A DNA stretch of 16,588 nucleotides. Origin: Miltoncostaeales bacterium (lineage in GTDB: Bacteria > Actinomycetota > Thermoleophilia > Miltoncostaeales > Miltoncostaeaceae). The notes below the pieces were generated by a model, which was not told the DNA's origin, did no database searches, and was given only the letters and a program-made list of their open reading frames with translations. Made by a program: the position numbers and the translations under genes. Shown here in pieces: positions 6,383-14,733 of this stretch (positions are counted from its first letter, which is position 1; every line of letters starts with the position of its first letter). The stretch is from assembly GCA_030829765.1 (NCBI GenBank), contig JAUROO010000032.1, positions 1 through 16,588 on the forward strand. The letters are read 5' to 3'.

Positions 6383-7705
6383 CTACAGGACCGGCAGGTA
6401 GCGCTCCATCTCGAACGGCGTCAGCTGCACGCGGTACTCCTCCCACTCCGCCCGCTTGATCTCCACGAAGCGGTCGTGGGTGTGCTCGCCGAATGCCCGC
6501 AGCAGCAGCTCGCTGGCGGCACCGATCTCAATGGCCTCGCCGAGGGTCTCGGGCAGGCTCTCGATTCCGGCCCGCGCGCGCTCCTCGGGGCCGAACTCGT
6601 ACAGGTTGGTCTCCATGGGCGCGGGCAGTTCGTAGCCCTTCTCGATGCCGTCGAGGCCCGCGTGAAGCAGCGCGGCGAACGTGAGGTAGGGGTTGCATGC
6701 GGGATCGGGGCTGCGCAGCTCGCAGCGGGTGGCCTGCTCCTTGCCCACGTGGTACATCGGCACGCGGATGAGCGCCGACCGGTTGCGCCTGCTCCATGCG
6801 ATGTACACCGGGGCCTCGTAGCCCGGCACCAGGCGCTTGTAGGAGTTGACCCACTGTGCGAATACGCATGAGAGCTCGCGCGCATGGCGCAACTGCCCGG
6901 CGATGAATGCCTTGGCATCGGCGGAGAGCAGGTACTCATCCGCCGGGTCGAAGAAGGCGTTGTTGTCGCCCCGGAAGAGGCTCTGGTGGGTGTGCATCCC
7001 CGAGCCGTTCTCGTTCGCCAGCGGCTTGGGCATGAACGTGGCGTACACCCCGTGCCGGTGCGCCACCTCCTTCACCACGGTGCGGTAGGTCATGACGTTG
7101 TCGGCCATGCGCAGGGCGTCGTCGTAGCGCATGTCGATCTCGTGCTGGCTGGGCGCCACCTCGTGGTGCGAGTACTCCACGCGGATGCCCATGGCCTCCA
7201 GCGCCAGCACGGTGTCGCGACGCAGGTCGCTGGCGGCGTCGAGCGTGGTCAGGTCGAAGTAGCCGCCCCGGTCCAGCGGCTCGGTGCCGTCGCTCGCGCG
7301 GAAGTAGAAGAACTCCAGCTCCGGCCCGATGTAGAAGTGGTCGTAGCCCATCCCCCTTGCGCGCTCGAGCGCGCGCCGCAGGATGTGCCGGGGATCGCCC
7401 TCGTACGGCTCGCCCGTGGGCAGGCGGATATCGCAGAACATGCGCGCCACGCCCTGCTCGGTCGGCCTGTAGGGCAGCACCTGGAACGTGCCGAGGTCGG
7501 GCATGGCGATCATGTCCGACTCCTCGATGGCGTTGAACCCCGTGATGGACGAGCCGTCGAAGCCCATGCCGTTCTCCATCGCGGCTGGGAGCTCCTCGCG
7601 CGTGACCGCGAAGCTCTTCAGCTGGCCCAGCACATCCGTGAACCACAGGCGGATGAACTTGATGTCGCGCTCCTCGCAGAGCGCCAGGATCTCATCGCGT
7701 GTCAT
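6383..7705 (-). CDS. glnA: Glutamine synthetase, type I
   Basis: This 440-residue enzyme makes glutamine from glutamate, ammonia and ATP in the cytoplasm as a dodecamer. Visible signatures are MGFDGSS (47-53), metal ligands E129 and E131 in GPELEFF, HHEVAPSQHEI (180-190), the ammonia/glutamate loop NGSGMHTH (233-240), VPGYEAP with E297, NRS with R309, and RSPDPACNPY (331-340). The length and the lack of an extra internal insertion fit the shorter, non-beta type I group. Y369 occupies the place of the adenylylated tyrosine of the E. coli enzyme, but its context (NLYEFGPEER) differs from the usual NLYDLPPEE, so adenylylation is doubtful. The arginine that in Bacillus GS supports feedback inhibition (R62) appears to be A59. 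The start is supported by a -10-like TAGTTT just upstream. The mscS-like gene follows after 15 nt. Confidence 0.96.
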   Translation of the reverse strand: MTRDEILALCEERDIKFIRLWFTDVLGQLKSFAVTREELPAAMENGMGFDGSSITGFNAIEESDMIAMPDLGTFQVLPYRPTEQGVARMFCDIRLPTGEPYEGDPRHILRRALERARGMGYDHFYIGPELEFFYFRASDGTEPLDRGGYFDLTTLDAASDLRRDTVLALEAMGIRVEYSHHEVAPSQHEIDMRYDDALRMADNVMTYRTVVKEVAHRHGVYATFMPKPLANENGSGMHTHQSLFRGDNNAFFDPADEYLLSADAKAFIAGQLRHARELSCVFAQWVNSYKRLVPGYEAPVYIAWSRRNRSALIRVPMYHVGKEQATRCELRSPDPACNPYLTFAALLHAGLDGIEKGYELPAPMETNLYEFGPEERARAGIESLPETLGEAIEIGAASELLLRAFGEHTHDRFVEIKRAEWEEYRVQLTPFEMERYLPVL

Positions 7706-7711
7706 GCCGCG

Positions 7712-7717
7712 AAACTA
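7712..7717 (-). promoter_or_regulatory. Leaderless -10 box of glnA
   Basis: On the minus strand TAGTTT lies 6 nt before the glnA ATG, matching the spacing of leaderless actinobacterial promoters. No Shine-Dalgarno sequence is present. The matching -35 position (about 7735-7741) falls inside the foot of the hairpin at 7731-7815. Confidence 0.45.
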
Positions 7718-7730
7718 CCGGACGTGTGGG

Positions 7731-7815
7731 GGTCCGACGCGGGAAGAGGGGATCTTCGCGGTCGGACCTCGTCGAACGGTCCTCCCCACGAAATCCCCTC
7801 GTCCCGCGTCGGACC
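7731..7815. repeat. Long structured hairpin H1 between glnN and glnA
   Basis: The outer stem pairs 7731-7744 with 7802-7815 (14 bp). One A/G mismatch follows (7745/7801), then GAGGGGAT (7746-7753) with ATCCCCTC (7793-7800), a bulged C at 7754, and TTCG (7755-7758) with CGAA (7789-7792). Inside, GGACC (7764-7768) pairs with GGTCC (7778-7782) around the 9-nt loop TCGTCGAAC. About 26 outer base pairs plus 5 inner ones are far more than expected by chance. It is a homologue, in opposite orientation, of the hairpin at 7886-7961. Confidence 0.9.
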
Positions 7816-7836
7816 GCGCTTCCGTTGCGTCGCACA

Positions 7837-7873
7837 TCCCGGACCTTCGACAAGCCCGGCGGGGTAGCCGGGA
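7837..7873. repeat. Middle hairpin H2 in the glnN-glnA gap
   Basis: TCCCGG (7837-7842) pairs with CCGGGA (7868-7873). The enclosed sequence begins ACCTTCGAC, similar to the core of H1 and H3 but without the long outer stem. The 10-mer GGACCGCGCT occurs at 7811-7820 and again 60 bp later at 7871-7880, spanning the right edges of H1 and H2. It may be a decayed copy of the same element. Confidence 0.5.
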
Positions 7874-7885
7874 CCGCGCTGCGCA

Positions 7886-7961
7886 GACGCGAGGGGGGTG
7901 GGATTTCGGTTGAGGACCGTTCGAAGAGGTCCGATGCCGAAGATCCCACCCCCCTCGCGTC
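7886..7961. repeat. Long structured hairpin H3, inverted homologue of H1
   Basis: A perfect 19-bp stem pairs 7886-7904 with 7943-7961. A single bulged G at 7942 follows, then TTCGG (7905-7909) with CCGAA (7937-7941). The inner stem GGACC (7914-7918)/GGTCC (7928-7932) holds a 9-nt loop. Read on the minus strand, its core (7934 down to 7912) matches the H1 core (7762-7784) at 22 of 23 positions. It lies 29 nt downstream of the glnN stop and could also act as the glnN transcription terminator, although no T-tract follows. Confidence 0.9.
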
Positions 7962-7990
7962 GTCCAGGGAGACGCGACGCGGCCGCGCGC

Positions 7991-10138
<2,148 letters not shown>

Positions 10139-10150
10139 GTGAGGTTCCGT

Positions 10151-10156
10151 CCTCCT
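10151..10156 (-). promoter_or_regulatory. Ribosome binding site of glnN
   Basis: AGGAGG on the minus strand lies 12 nt before the glnN ATG. The spacing is longer than usual but the match is perfect. It shows that glnN, unlike glnA, has a leader. Confidence 0.6.
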
Positions 10157-10240
10157 GATGTGTGTCGCGCGCGGCGCATGGGCGGGCCTTTCGGCCTCCG
10201 GGAACGCGGTGCGCGCCGGGTTCTGTGTTCCGGCGTGGTG

Positions 10241-10246
10241 AGAATA
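10241..10246 (-). promoter_or_regulatory. Candidate -10 of glnN
   Basis: TATTCT on the minus strand fits the TANNNT pattern and would give a leader of roughly 95 nt before the glnN ATG. No clear -35 is seen. The AT-rich patch at 10283-10306 lies further upstream and could carry activator or repressor sites. Confidence 0.35.
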
Positions 10247-10301
10247 CGGCCGACCCCGCCCCGGGGCTGTCTGACGGGGGCCAATAACCGTTCCGCTCCC
10301 A

Positions 10302-10317
10302 TTATCCATGTGGACAA
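10302..10317. promoter_or_regulatory. Overlapping DnaA-box-like palindrome
   Basis: TTATCCA (10302-10308) and TGGACAA (10311-10317) form a near-perfect inverted repeat. The minus-strand reading TTGTCCACA (10317 to 10309) equals the high-GC actinobacterial DnaA box, and the plus-strand TTATCCATG is a near match to the classical TTATCCACA. It lies in an AT-rich patch between the divergent glnN and pucR-like genes and might instead be the operator of that regulator. Confidence 0.4.
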
Positions 10318-10319
10318 CT

Positions 10320-10348
10320 CCGCCCGCCGCCACTTGCCCGGCGGGCGG
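10320..10348 (+). repeat. GC-rich hairpin directly before the pucR-like start
   Basis: CCGCCCGCC (10320-10328) and GGCGGGCGG (10340-10348) are perfect 9-bp arms with an 11-nt loop, ending 2 nt before the GTG at 10351. If transcribed, the stem would hide the only G-rich ribosome-binding stretch. As DNA it could be an operator. Confidence 0.5.
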
Positions 10349-10350
10349 GG

Positions 10351-12018
10351 GTGCATCATGCTTCGGCGGTGAGCACCCGGACCACGAGTCGGCGGCGGAC
10401 GACGTCCGCTCCCGTCGGCAGGCCCCTCGCGGAGATCCTGGCGCTGCCGGCGCTCGAGGGCGCGCAGCTGGTGCCCGCGGATGCGGGGGATCAGGTGCGG
10501 GTGTGCGCCGTGGTGCTGGGCGACCCCGGGGCCCGCCCCGAGGATGCCGCACTGCTGGTCTCGGTGAAGGGCATCCCGAAGACCCTTCCCACGGGCGTGG
10601 TGGCCATCATCACGCGCGCGTCCGTGCCGGGGGACCCCGCCGTTCCGGTCATCACCATCCCTGACGACCGGCCATGGGGCGATGTGATCGGGGCGATCCA
10701 CGCGCATGTGTCGGGCCGTGCGCGTGAGATGGAGGCCCGCGACGCCCTGCGGCGGGTGCTGATCGCCGGGCCGGGGGCCCCGGGCATCGCCGAGGCGGCC
10801 GGCGAGGTGCTTGGCACCCCGGTGGCCATCCTCGACGAGTACCTCGACGTGCTCGGCACCTCGGGCCTCACCGAGGCCCGTGATGACTCCCTGCGCGAGG
10901 GCATCGAGGCGGCGCGTTCCCATGGCCCAGCGTCGCTGCTCGGGCCGTTCACGGAAGCGGGCATCAAGGGGGCGCACGTACTGCGCCTGACCAGTCCGGG
11001 CAGTGACGACCTTGCCGGCGTGCTGGTGACCTGGGGGCCGAAGCCGTCCCCCGGCGACCCGGCACTCCTTGCCCTGGCCGACGCCCTTCTGGTGGAACGC
11101 CGTCGCGAGGACACCCGGGTTGATACCGAGGCCCGCCTGCGGGGCGAGCTGATCGAGGAGCTCCTGGCCGGTGAGGTGGTCAGCCGTGAGTCGCTTGTGC
11201 GCCGTGCGCGGCACCTGGGGGCAGACCTGTCGATGGGCGCCGTGGCGCTGGTGGGGACCCTGCAGGATCCGCACGAGAGCGGGCGGATCATCTCCGACCC
11301 GCGCCTCATCCGTCGGTTCATGCAGCAGACCCGCGGCGTGCTGGAACTCCACTGGCCCCGCGCGCTGGTGGACTGGCACGAGGGCCTGCTGGTCATCCTG
11401 CTGCCCAAGCGCGCGGAAGGGGAGGAGGGCGAGAGCGCCGAGGAGCTCGCCCACACCCTCGCGCGGCGCCTGCTGGCCGCGACCGGCCCCACCGTGCCCG
11501 GCCTCACGCTCACCCTTGCGCTGTCGCGGCATCAGGACGACCCCGAGAGGCTCGGCTCGGCCATCGACGAGGCCCAGCTGGCGCTGTCGATCGGTGAAAA
11601 GCTCGGGCGCGCCGGCGAGGTGGTCACGTTCGAGGAGACGGGCACCTACAAGCTGCTGTTCCAGGTGTTCGCGGACCGGCCCGAGGAGATCGAGGCCTTC
11701 TTCGAGCAGACCATGGCGCCCCTGGTCCGCTACGACGAGCAGTACCAGACCGAGCTGGTGGGAACCGTGGCCACCTACCTCGACCTCGACTGCAACCTGG
11801 CCGCCACGGCCCAGACCCTGTACACGCACCGCCACACCATCCGCTACCGGTTGGACCGCATCACCGAGCTCGCCGGCCTGGACATCGGCAAGACCGACGA
11901 CCGCGAGAAGCTGTCGCTGGGCCTCAAGGCGATGCGCCTGCTGGGTCGCAAGGTGGCACCCCCGATGCGCGAGAAGCCCCAGCACGGCACAAAGGCCGCC
12001 CGCGGCACGAAGGGCTAG
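10351..12018 (+). CDS. PucR/CdaR-family transcriptional regulator
   Basis: The protein (555 residues) is a cytoplasmic DNA-binding regulator. The N-terminal ~130 residues (LLVSVKGIPKTLPTGVVAII, VPVITIPDDRPWGDVIGAIH) resemble the PucR ligand-sensing domain. The middle (about 140-250) is GAF-like, and about 265-430 resembles the CdaR GGDEF-like domain with LRGELIEELLAGE at its front. The C-terminal HTH (about 468-515) carries VATYLDLDCNLAATAQTLYT and HRHTIRYRLDRI, the PucR family hallmark. The start is uncertain: GTG 10351 or GTG 10369, neither with a free ribosome binding site. Relatives control purine, amino-acid or diacid catabolism. Divergence from glnN suggests it senses a nitrogen metabolite and controls glutamine synthetase, which is inference. 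Its TAG overlaps the stop of the convergent pabC-like gene within CTAG. Confidence 0.9.
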   Translation: MHHASAVSTRTTSRRRTTSAPVGRPLAEILALPALEGAQLVPADAGDQVRVCAVVLGDPGARPEDAALLVSVKGIPKTLPTGVVAIITRASVPGDPAVPVITIPDDRPWGDVIGAIHAHVSGRAREMEARDALRRVLIAGPGAPGIAEAAGEVLGTPVAILDEYLDVLGTSGLTEARDDSLREGIEAARSHGPASLLGPFTEAGIKGAHVLRLTSPGSDDLAGVLVTWGPKPSPGDPALLALADALLVERRREDTRVDTEARLRGELIEELLAGEVVSRESLVRRARHLGADLSMGAVALVGTLQDPHESGRIISDPRLIRRFMQQTRGVLELHWPRALVDWHEGLLVILLPKRAEGEEGESAEELAHTLARRLLAATGPTVPGLTLTLALSRHQDDPERLGSAIDEAQLALSIGEKLGRAGEVVTFEETGTYKLLFQVFADRPEEIEAFFEQTMAPLVRYDEQYQTELVGTVATYLDLDCNLAATAQTLYTHRHTIRYRLDRITELAGLDIGKTDDREKLSLGLKAMRLLGRKVAPPMREKPQHGTKAARGTKG

Positions 12019-12827
12019 GCGCCCGGCGCCTGCTGCGGGCCCCGGGCGAATGCCCGCCGGAGGCGCTCCGTGATCGGGCCCGGGGTGCCGTTCCCCACGG
12101 GCGTGCCGTCGATGGTCACTACCGCGGTGACGCCCGTGAGGCCGTTGCTCAGGAACATCTCGTCGCATGCGCGCCATTCGGGTTCGGCGACCGGCCGTAC
12201 CTGCACCGGGATGCCCTCGGTCGCCGCGGCCTCGATGAGCACATCGCGCGTGACGCCGCCGAGGATGCCGTCGATCGGCGGGGTCGCCAGCGTGCCCGCG
12301 GTCACCACGAACACGTTGGCGGCGTCCGACTCGCCGAGGCTCCCCTGGGAGTCGAGCAGCAGCGCGTGATCCGCGCCCGCCGCCATCGCGCGTCGGTGCG
12401 CGAGGCGGTGCCCGGCATACGAGAGCGTCTTGTGTTCGCGGATCTCCTCGCCGGGGAACCAGGTGCCACGCAGCGATGCAACGGCCAGGGCCGTGGCCTG
12501 CCCGCCCGCGTGCTCGGTGGCCTCCACCAGCAGGGTGGGGCGCGCGGTCACCGTCACGCGCACCCTGTGCACGCCGTCATCGACCAGTGCGAGCACCTCC
12601 TGCACGGCCACCCGCACCTGATCGGCGGACGGGGCGGGGTCGAGCCCGAGCGCCGAGATGGATGCACCCAGCCGGGCCAGATGGCGCTCCAGGAGGGGCA
12701 CGGCACCGTGCTCGGCGCGCATGGTCTCGAACAGGCCATCGCCCCACCGCACTCCGGGGTCGGTGATGGGCAGCGCCGCGCTGTCGGGTTCCACGACGGA
12801 GCCATCGAGCCAGACGACGTGGCTCAT
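12015..12827 (-). CDS. pabC: Class IV aminotransferase, probable aminodeoxychorismate lyase
   Basis: This is a 270-residue PLP enzyme of fold type IV. It starts MSHVVWLDGSVV with ITDPGVRWGDGLFETMR, has the Schiff-base lysine K133 in EHKTLSYAGHRLA, and then LGESDAANVFVV (E166 binding the PLP ring nitrogen) and ILGGVTRDVLIE. The family includes 4-amino-4-deoxychorismate lyase (PabC), branched-chain aminotransferase and D-amino acid transaminase. The pabB-like gene immediately upstream makes PabC the best call: elimination of pyruvate from aminodeoxychorismate to give p-aminobenzoate for folate. The ATG at 12825-12827 overlaps the pabB TGA as ATGA, which fixes the start and implies translational coupling. 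The stop shares CTAG with the convergent regulator gene. Confidence 0.85.
   Translation of the reverse strand: MSHVVWLDGSVVEPDSAALPITDPGVRWGDGLFETMRAEHGAVPLLERHLARLGASISALGLDPAPSADQVRVAVQEVLALVDDGVHRVRVTVTARPTLLVEATEHAGGQATALAVASLRGTWFPGEEIREHKTLSYAGHRLAHRRAMAAGADHALLLDSQGSLGESDAANVFVVTAGTLATPPIDGILGGVTRDVLIEAAATEGIPVQVRPVAEPEWRACDEMFLSNGLTGVTAVVTIDGTPVGNGTPGPITERLRRAFARGPQQAPGA
12017..12031. terminator. Compact inverted repeat at the convergent regulator/pabC junction
   Basis: AGGCGCC (12017-12023) and GGCGCCT (12025-12031) flank one base. The repeat sits at the stop of the pucR-like gene and inside the last codons of pabC. It may slow or end transcription, but the tight centre and absence of a T-tract keep this tentative. 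Confidence 0.3.
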
Positions 12828-14113
12828 GGTGCCGTAGATCCCACTGCGGCGAGGAATGGCGCCGCCTTCCGCCAGGCCTCCTCGCGCTCGGCCACCGGAT
12901 CGCTGTCCCACACCACGGCGCCGCCCGACCAGTACTGGGCGCGGGGAACCTCGCGCGGGATCCATGCCGTGCGGATGGTGACCGACGCATCCACCGATCC
13001 ATCGCTGCCGACGGCAATCACGCTGCCGAAGGCCGGTCCGCGCCCCACCGGCTCGATCTCGCGGATCACCTCCAGCGCACGCACCTTGGGAGCGCCGGTC
13101 ACCGAGCCCGCGGGGAAGACCGCGCGCAGCACGTCGGCCGGCCCGGTGTGCTCGCGCACCTCCGCGCGAACCGCGCTCACCATGTGGTCGGCGTAGGCCG
13201 TCACCAGCGGGTCCATCAGCCGGGGCACCGACACCCCGCCGGGGCGCGCGATGCGCCCGAGGTCGTTGCGCACGAGGTCCACGATCATCACATGCTCGGC
13301 GCGGTCCTTGGTGCTCGCCGCGAGCGCCGCGAAGTCGCCGGGGGCCGACGTGCCCTTGATGGGCTCGCTCCACGCCACGCCGTGCTCCGTGGCCACCATG
13401 CGCTCCGGCGAGGCCGAGATGACGGTGCCCTCGGGGAGGTCAAGGTAGGCCCGGTGCGCGGCCGGGCCCGCGGCAGCCCACAGGGCACGCGCGAGGGCAG
13501 CCGGTCCGGCAACCCATCCGGCGTCGAGCCGCTGCACCAGGTTCACCTGGTAGATGTCGCCCGCCCGGATGAGGTCGCGCGCCCGTTCCACAGCGGCCTC
13601 GTACATGGCGCCGGGCAGTGACGATCGCACGTCCGTGCCCGGTGGGGGCACGCGCGGCAGTCCACCGGTGCGGGTGTGCACGGCATCCATCAGGGCATCT
13701 GCCGCCGGACACGGGCCCTCGGCCATCAGGACGGCCCGGCCATCGTCGTCCACCACGATCACGGCGGGATACCGGGCCACGTCGCCCGCGGGCGGTCCGG
13801 CATCATCGGGCGGTGATCCGGGCAGCAGCTCCACCGTTCCCGCCAGGCGATCGGCCAGCAGGCCGATCCACCCTCCCGCCATCGGGTTCACGCCGTGTCG
13901 CGCACGCGGAGGCCGCCTCAGGGCATCCCATACCGATGCTCCTCTGGCCACCTCATCAGGGCAGGCAGCCACGATGGTGCGGCCCAGATGCCGCACCAGC
14001 ACAGGCCGCTCCAGGTGCAGCACCTGTGCGAGCAGGGCGTCGGCGGAGACCCGCCCCGCCAGCGGGGTGGCCATGGGCCCTCGGCTGCGTGCGAGAATGC
14101 GGTGGCCCGGCAT
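12824..14113 (-). CDS. pabB: Aminodeoxychorismate synthase component I
   Basis: This 429-residue chorismate-binding enzyme converts chorismate to 4-amino-4-deoxychorismate, using ammonia from a PabA glutaminase that is not in this window. Key motifs are AGDIYQVNLVQRL (about 194-206), SASPERMV, PIKGTSAPG (K253), STKDRAEHVMIVDLVRNDLGR and FPAGSVTGAPK (333-343). The lysine in PIKGT, rather than the alanine of anthranilate synthase TrpE, favours PabB. Oddities are the Ser after PIKGT, where PIKGTRPRG is usual, and AFGSVIAVGSDG in place of the usual GAIGY segment. The start at 14113 is supported by a minus-strand TAGCGT 8 nt upstream; an alternative ATG at 14072-14074 has poor spacing. It is coupled to pabC by ATGA. 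The two together would supply p-aminobenzoate for folate. Confidence 0.9.
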   Translation of the reverse strand: MPGHRILARSRGPMATPLAGRVSADALLAQVLHLERPVLVRHLGRTIVAACPDEVARGASVWDALRRPPRARHGVNPMAGGWIGLLADRLAGTVELLPGSPPDDAGPPAGDVARYPAVIVVDDDGRAVLMAEGPCPAADALMDAVHTRTGGLPRVPPPGTDVRSSLPGAMYEAAVERARDLIRAGDIYQVNLVQRLDAGWVAGPAALARALWAAAGPAAHRAYLDLPEGTVISASPERMVATEHGVAWSEPIKGTSAPGDFAALAASTKDRAEHVMIVDLVRNDLGRIARPGGVSVPRLMDPLVTAYADHMVSAVRAEVREHTGPADVLRAVFPAGSVTGAPKVRALEVIREIEPVGRGPAFGSVIAVGSDGSVDASVTIRTAWIPREVPRAQYWSGGAVVWDSDPVAEREEAWRKAAPFLAAVGSTAP

Positions 14114-14121
14114 CGCCCGCG

Positions 14122-14127
14122 ACGCTA
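14122..14127 (-). promoter_or_regulatory. Leaderless -10 box of pabB
   Basis: The minus-strand reading is TAGCGT, 8 nt before the ATG at 14111-14113, with no Shine-Dalgarno between. It lies in the 39-nt gap shared with the divergent gene at 14153. Confidence 0.4.
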
Positions 14128-14136
14128 CACAACGAC

Positions 14137-14143
14137 GAGAGGG
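14137..14143 (+). promoter_or_regulatory. Ribosome binding site of the acidic orphan gene
   Basis: GAGAGGG lies 9 nt before the GTG at 14153 and selects that codon as the start over upstream in-frame codons, which run antisense to pabB. Confidence 0.6.
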
Positions 14144-14152
14144 TTTCCCGAC

Positions 14153-14701
14153 GTGCGCCACACCATCGCCTTCCAGGCCACCGCATTCCAGGCCGCACCG
14201 GTCGATGTCCAGATCGAGGTGCCCGATGGCGAGGAGGCTCCCGAGCCCGAGCAGATCCCCGAGGCCATCATGGTGTTCCTGGGCGGGCCCTCGGTCCAGG
14301 TGAGTGCCTTCGTCAGCCGGCAGGACGCCGAGAACCTGATGAACGCCTTCACGCAGGCCGAGCCCATGCGCGGCGACATGCCGCCCGAGGCGCAGAACTG
14401 GGAGCCGGAGGAGACCGTACTGCCCGCCGCCATGCTGTTCGGCGTGAACATCGAGAGCCTGGTGGGCGCGGCCGTCACGCCGCCGCACGTGAACCCCGAG
14501 GTCGGGATGGTGCCGCACTGGACCATCCAGCTGCAGGACGCAGACGGGTCGTCGGCGCAGCTCGCGGTGTCCGATGCCCTGTGCGTCACCATCATCCGGA
14601 CGCTGTCGCAGATCGCGAATGGCGAGCTGGAGGAGGCCGACGAGGGCGGCGCCATCGACGGCCTGGTCGACCCCGACCTGGCCGAGGACACCGAGGGCTG
14701 A
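14153..14701 (+). CDS. Acidic hypothetical protein
   Basis: This 182-residue protein starts at GTG and shows no signal peptide or membrane span. It is strongly acidic, particularly 'EVPDGEEAPEPEQIPE' near residues 23-38 and the tail 'GELEEADEGGAIDGLVDPDLAEDTEG'. The body alternates short strands and helices (IMVFLGGPSVQVSAFVSRQDAE, HWTIQLQDADGSSAQLAVSDAL). I do not recognise a family. The GTG is chosen because of the GAGAGGG site and because the reading frame upstream is antisense to pabB. Its stop codon lies within a perfect 26-bp palindrome that separates it from the next plus-strand gene, so it is probably its own transcription unit. No function is proposed. Confidence 0.75.
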   Translation: MRHTIAFQATAFQAAPVDVQIEVPDGEEAPEPEQIPEAIMVFLGGPSVQVSAFVSRQDAENLMNAFTQAEPMRGDMPPEAQNWEPEETVLPAAMLFGVNIESLVGAAVTPPHVNPEVGMVPHWTIQLQDADGSSAQLAVSDALCVTIIRTLSQIANGELEEADEGGAIDGLVDPDLAEDTEG

Positions 14702-14720
14702 GCCCGGCCGGGCTCAGCCC
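14695..14720. terminator. Perfect 26-bp palindrome containing a stop codon
   Basis: The 13-nt arm GGGCTGAGCCCGG (14695-14707) is followed at once by its reverse complement (14708-14720). The TGA of the upstream gene (14699-14701) is inside the left arm. The RNA would form an 11-bp GC-rich stem with a 4-nt loop, a strong intrinsic terminator shape without a T-tract. Confidence 0.7.
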
Positions 14721-14721
14721 C

Positions 14722-14727
14722 TAGCGG
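14722..14727 (+). promoter_or_regulatory. Possible leaderless -10 of the HIHH membrane protein
   Basis: TAGCGG lies 6 nt before the GTG at 14734, the same spacing as the -10 boxes of the sugar transferase and glnA, but the last base is G instead of T. It directly follows the terminator-like palindrome. Confidence 0.3.
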
Positions 14728-14733
14728 CCCGGC

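Noticed and set aside
5489..7705. A tRNA or other standard RNA gene in the nitrogen block
   Set aside because: I found no cloverleaf-like GTTCGAATC/T-arm context or CCA end; both strands are accounted for by proteins.
7706..7990. A CRISPR array in the repeat-rich gap
   Set aside because: There are only two to three units, in opposite orientation, without regular spacers, and no cas genes nearby.
12828..13373. An N-terminal extension of the pabC-like gene into pabB
   Set aside because: The extension is an out-of-frame reading of pabB. The class IV aminotransferase begins at MSHVVWLDG with an ATGA overlap.
14114..14518. An N-terminal extension of pabB by 135 codons
   Set aside because: It is antisense to the acidic orphan gene and has no chorismate-enzyme resemblance. 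The ATG at 14111-14113 has a leaderless-type -10.
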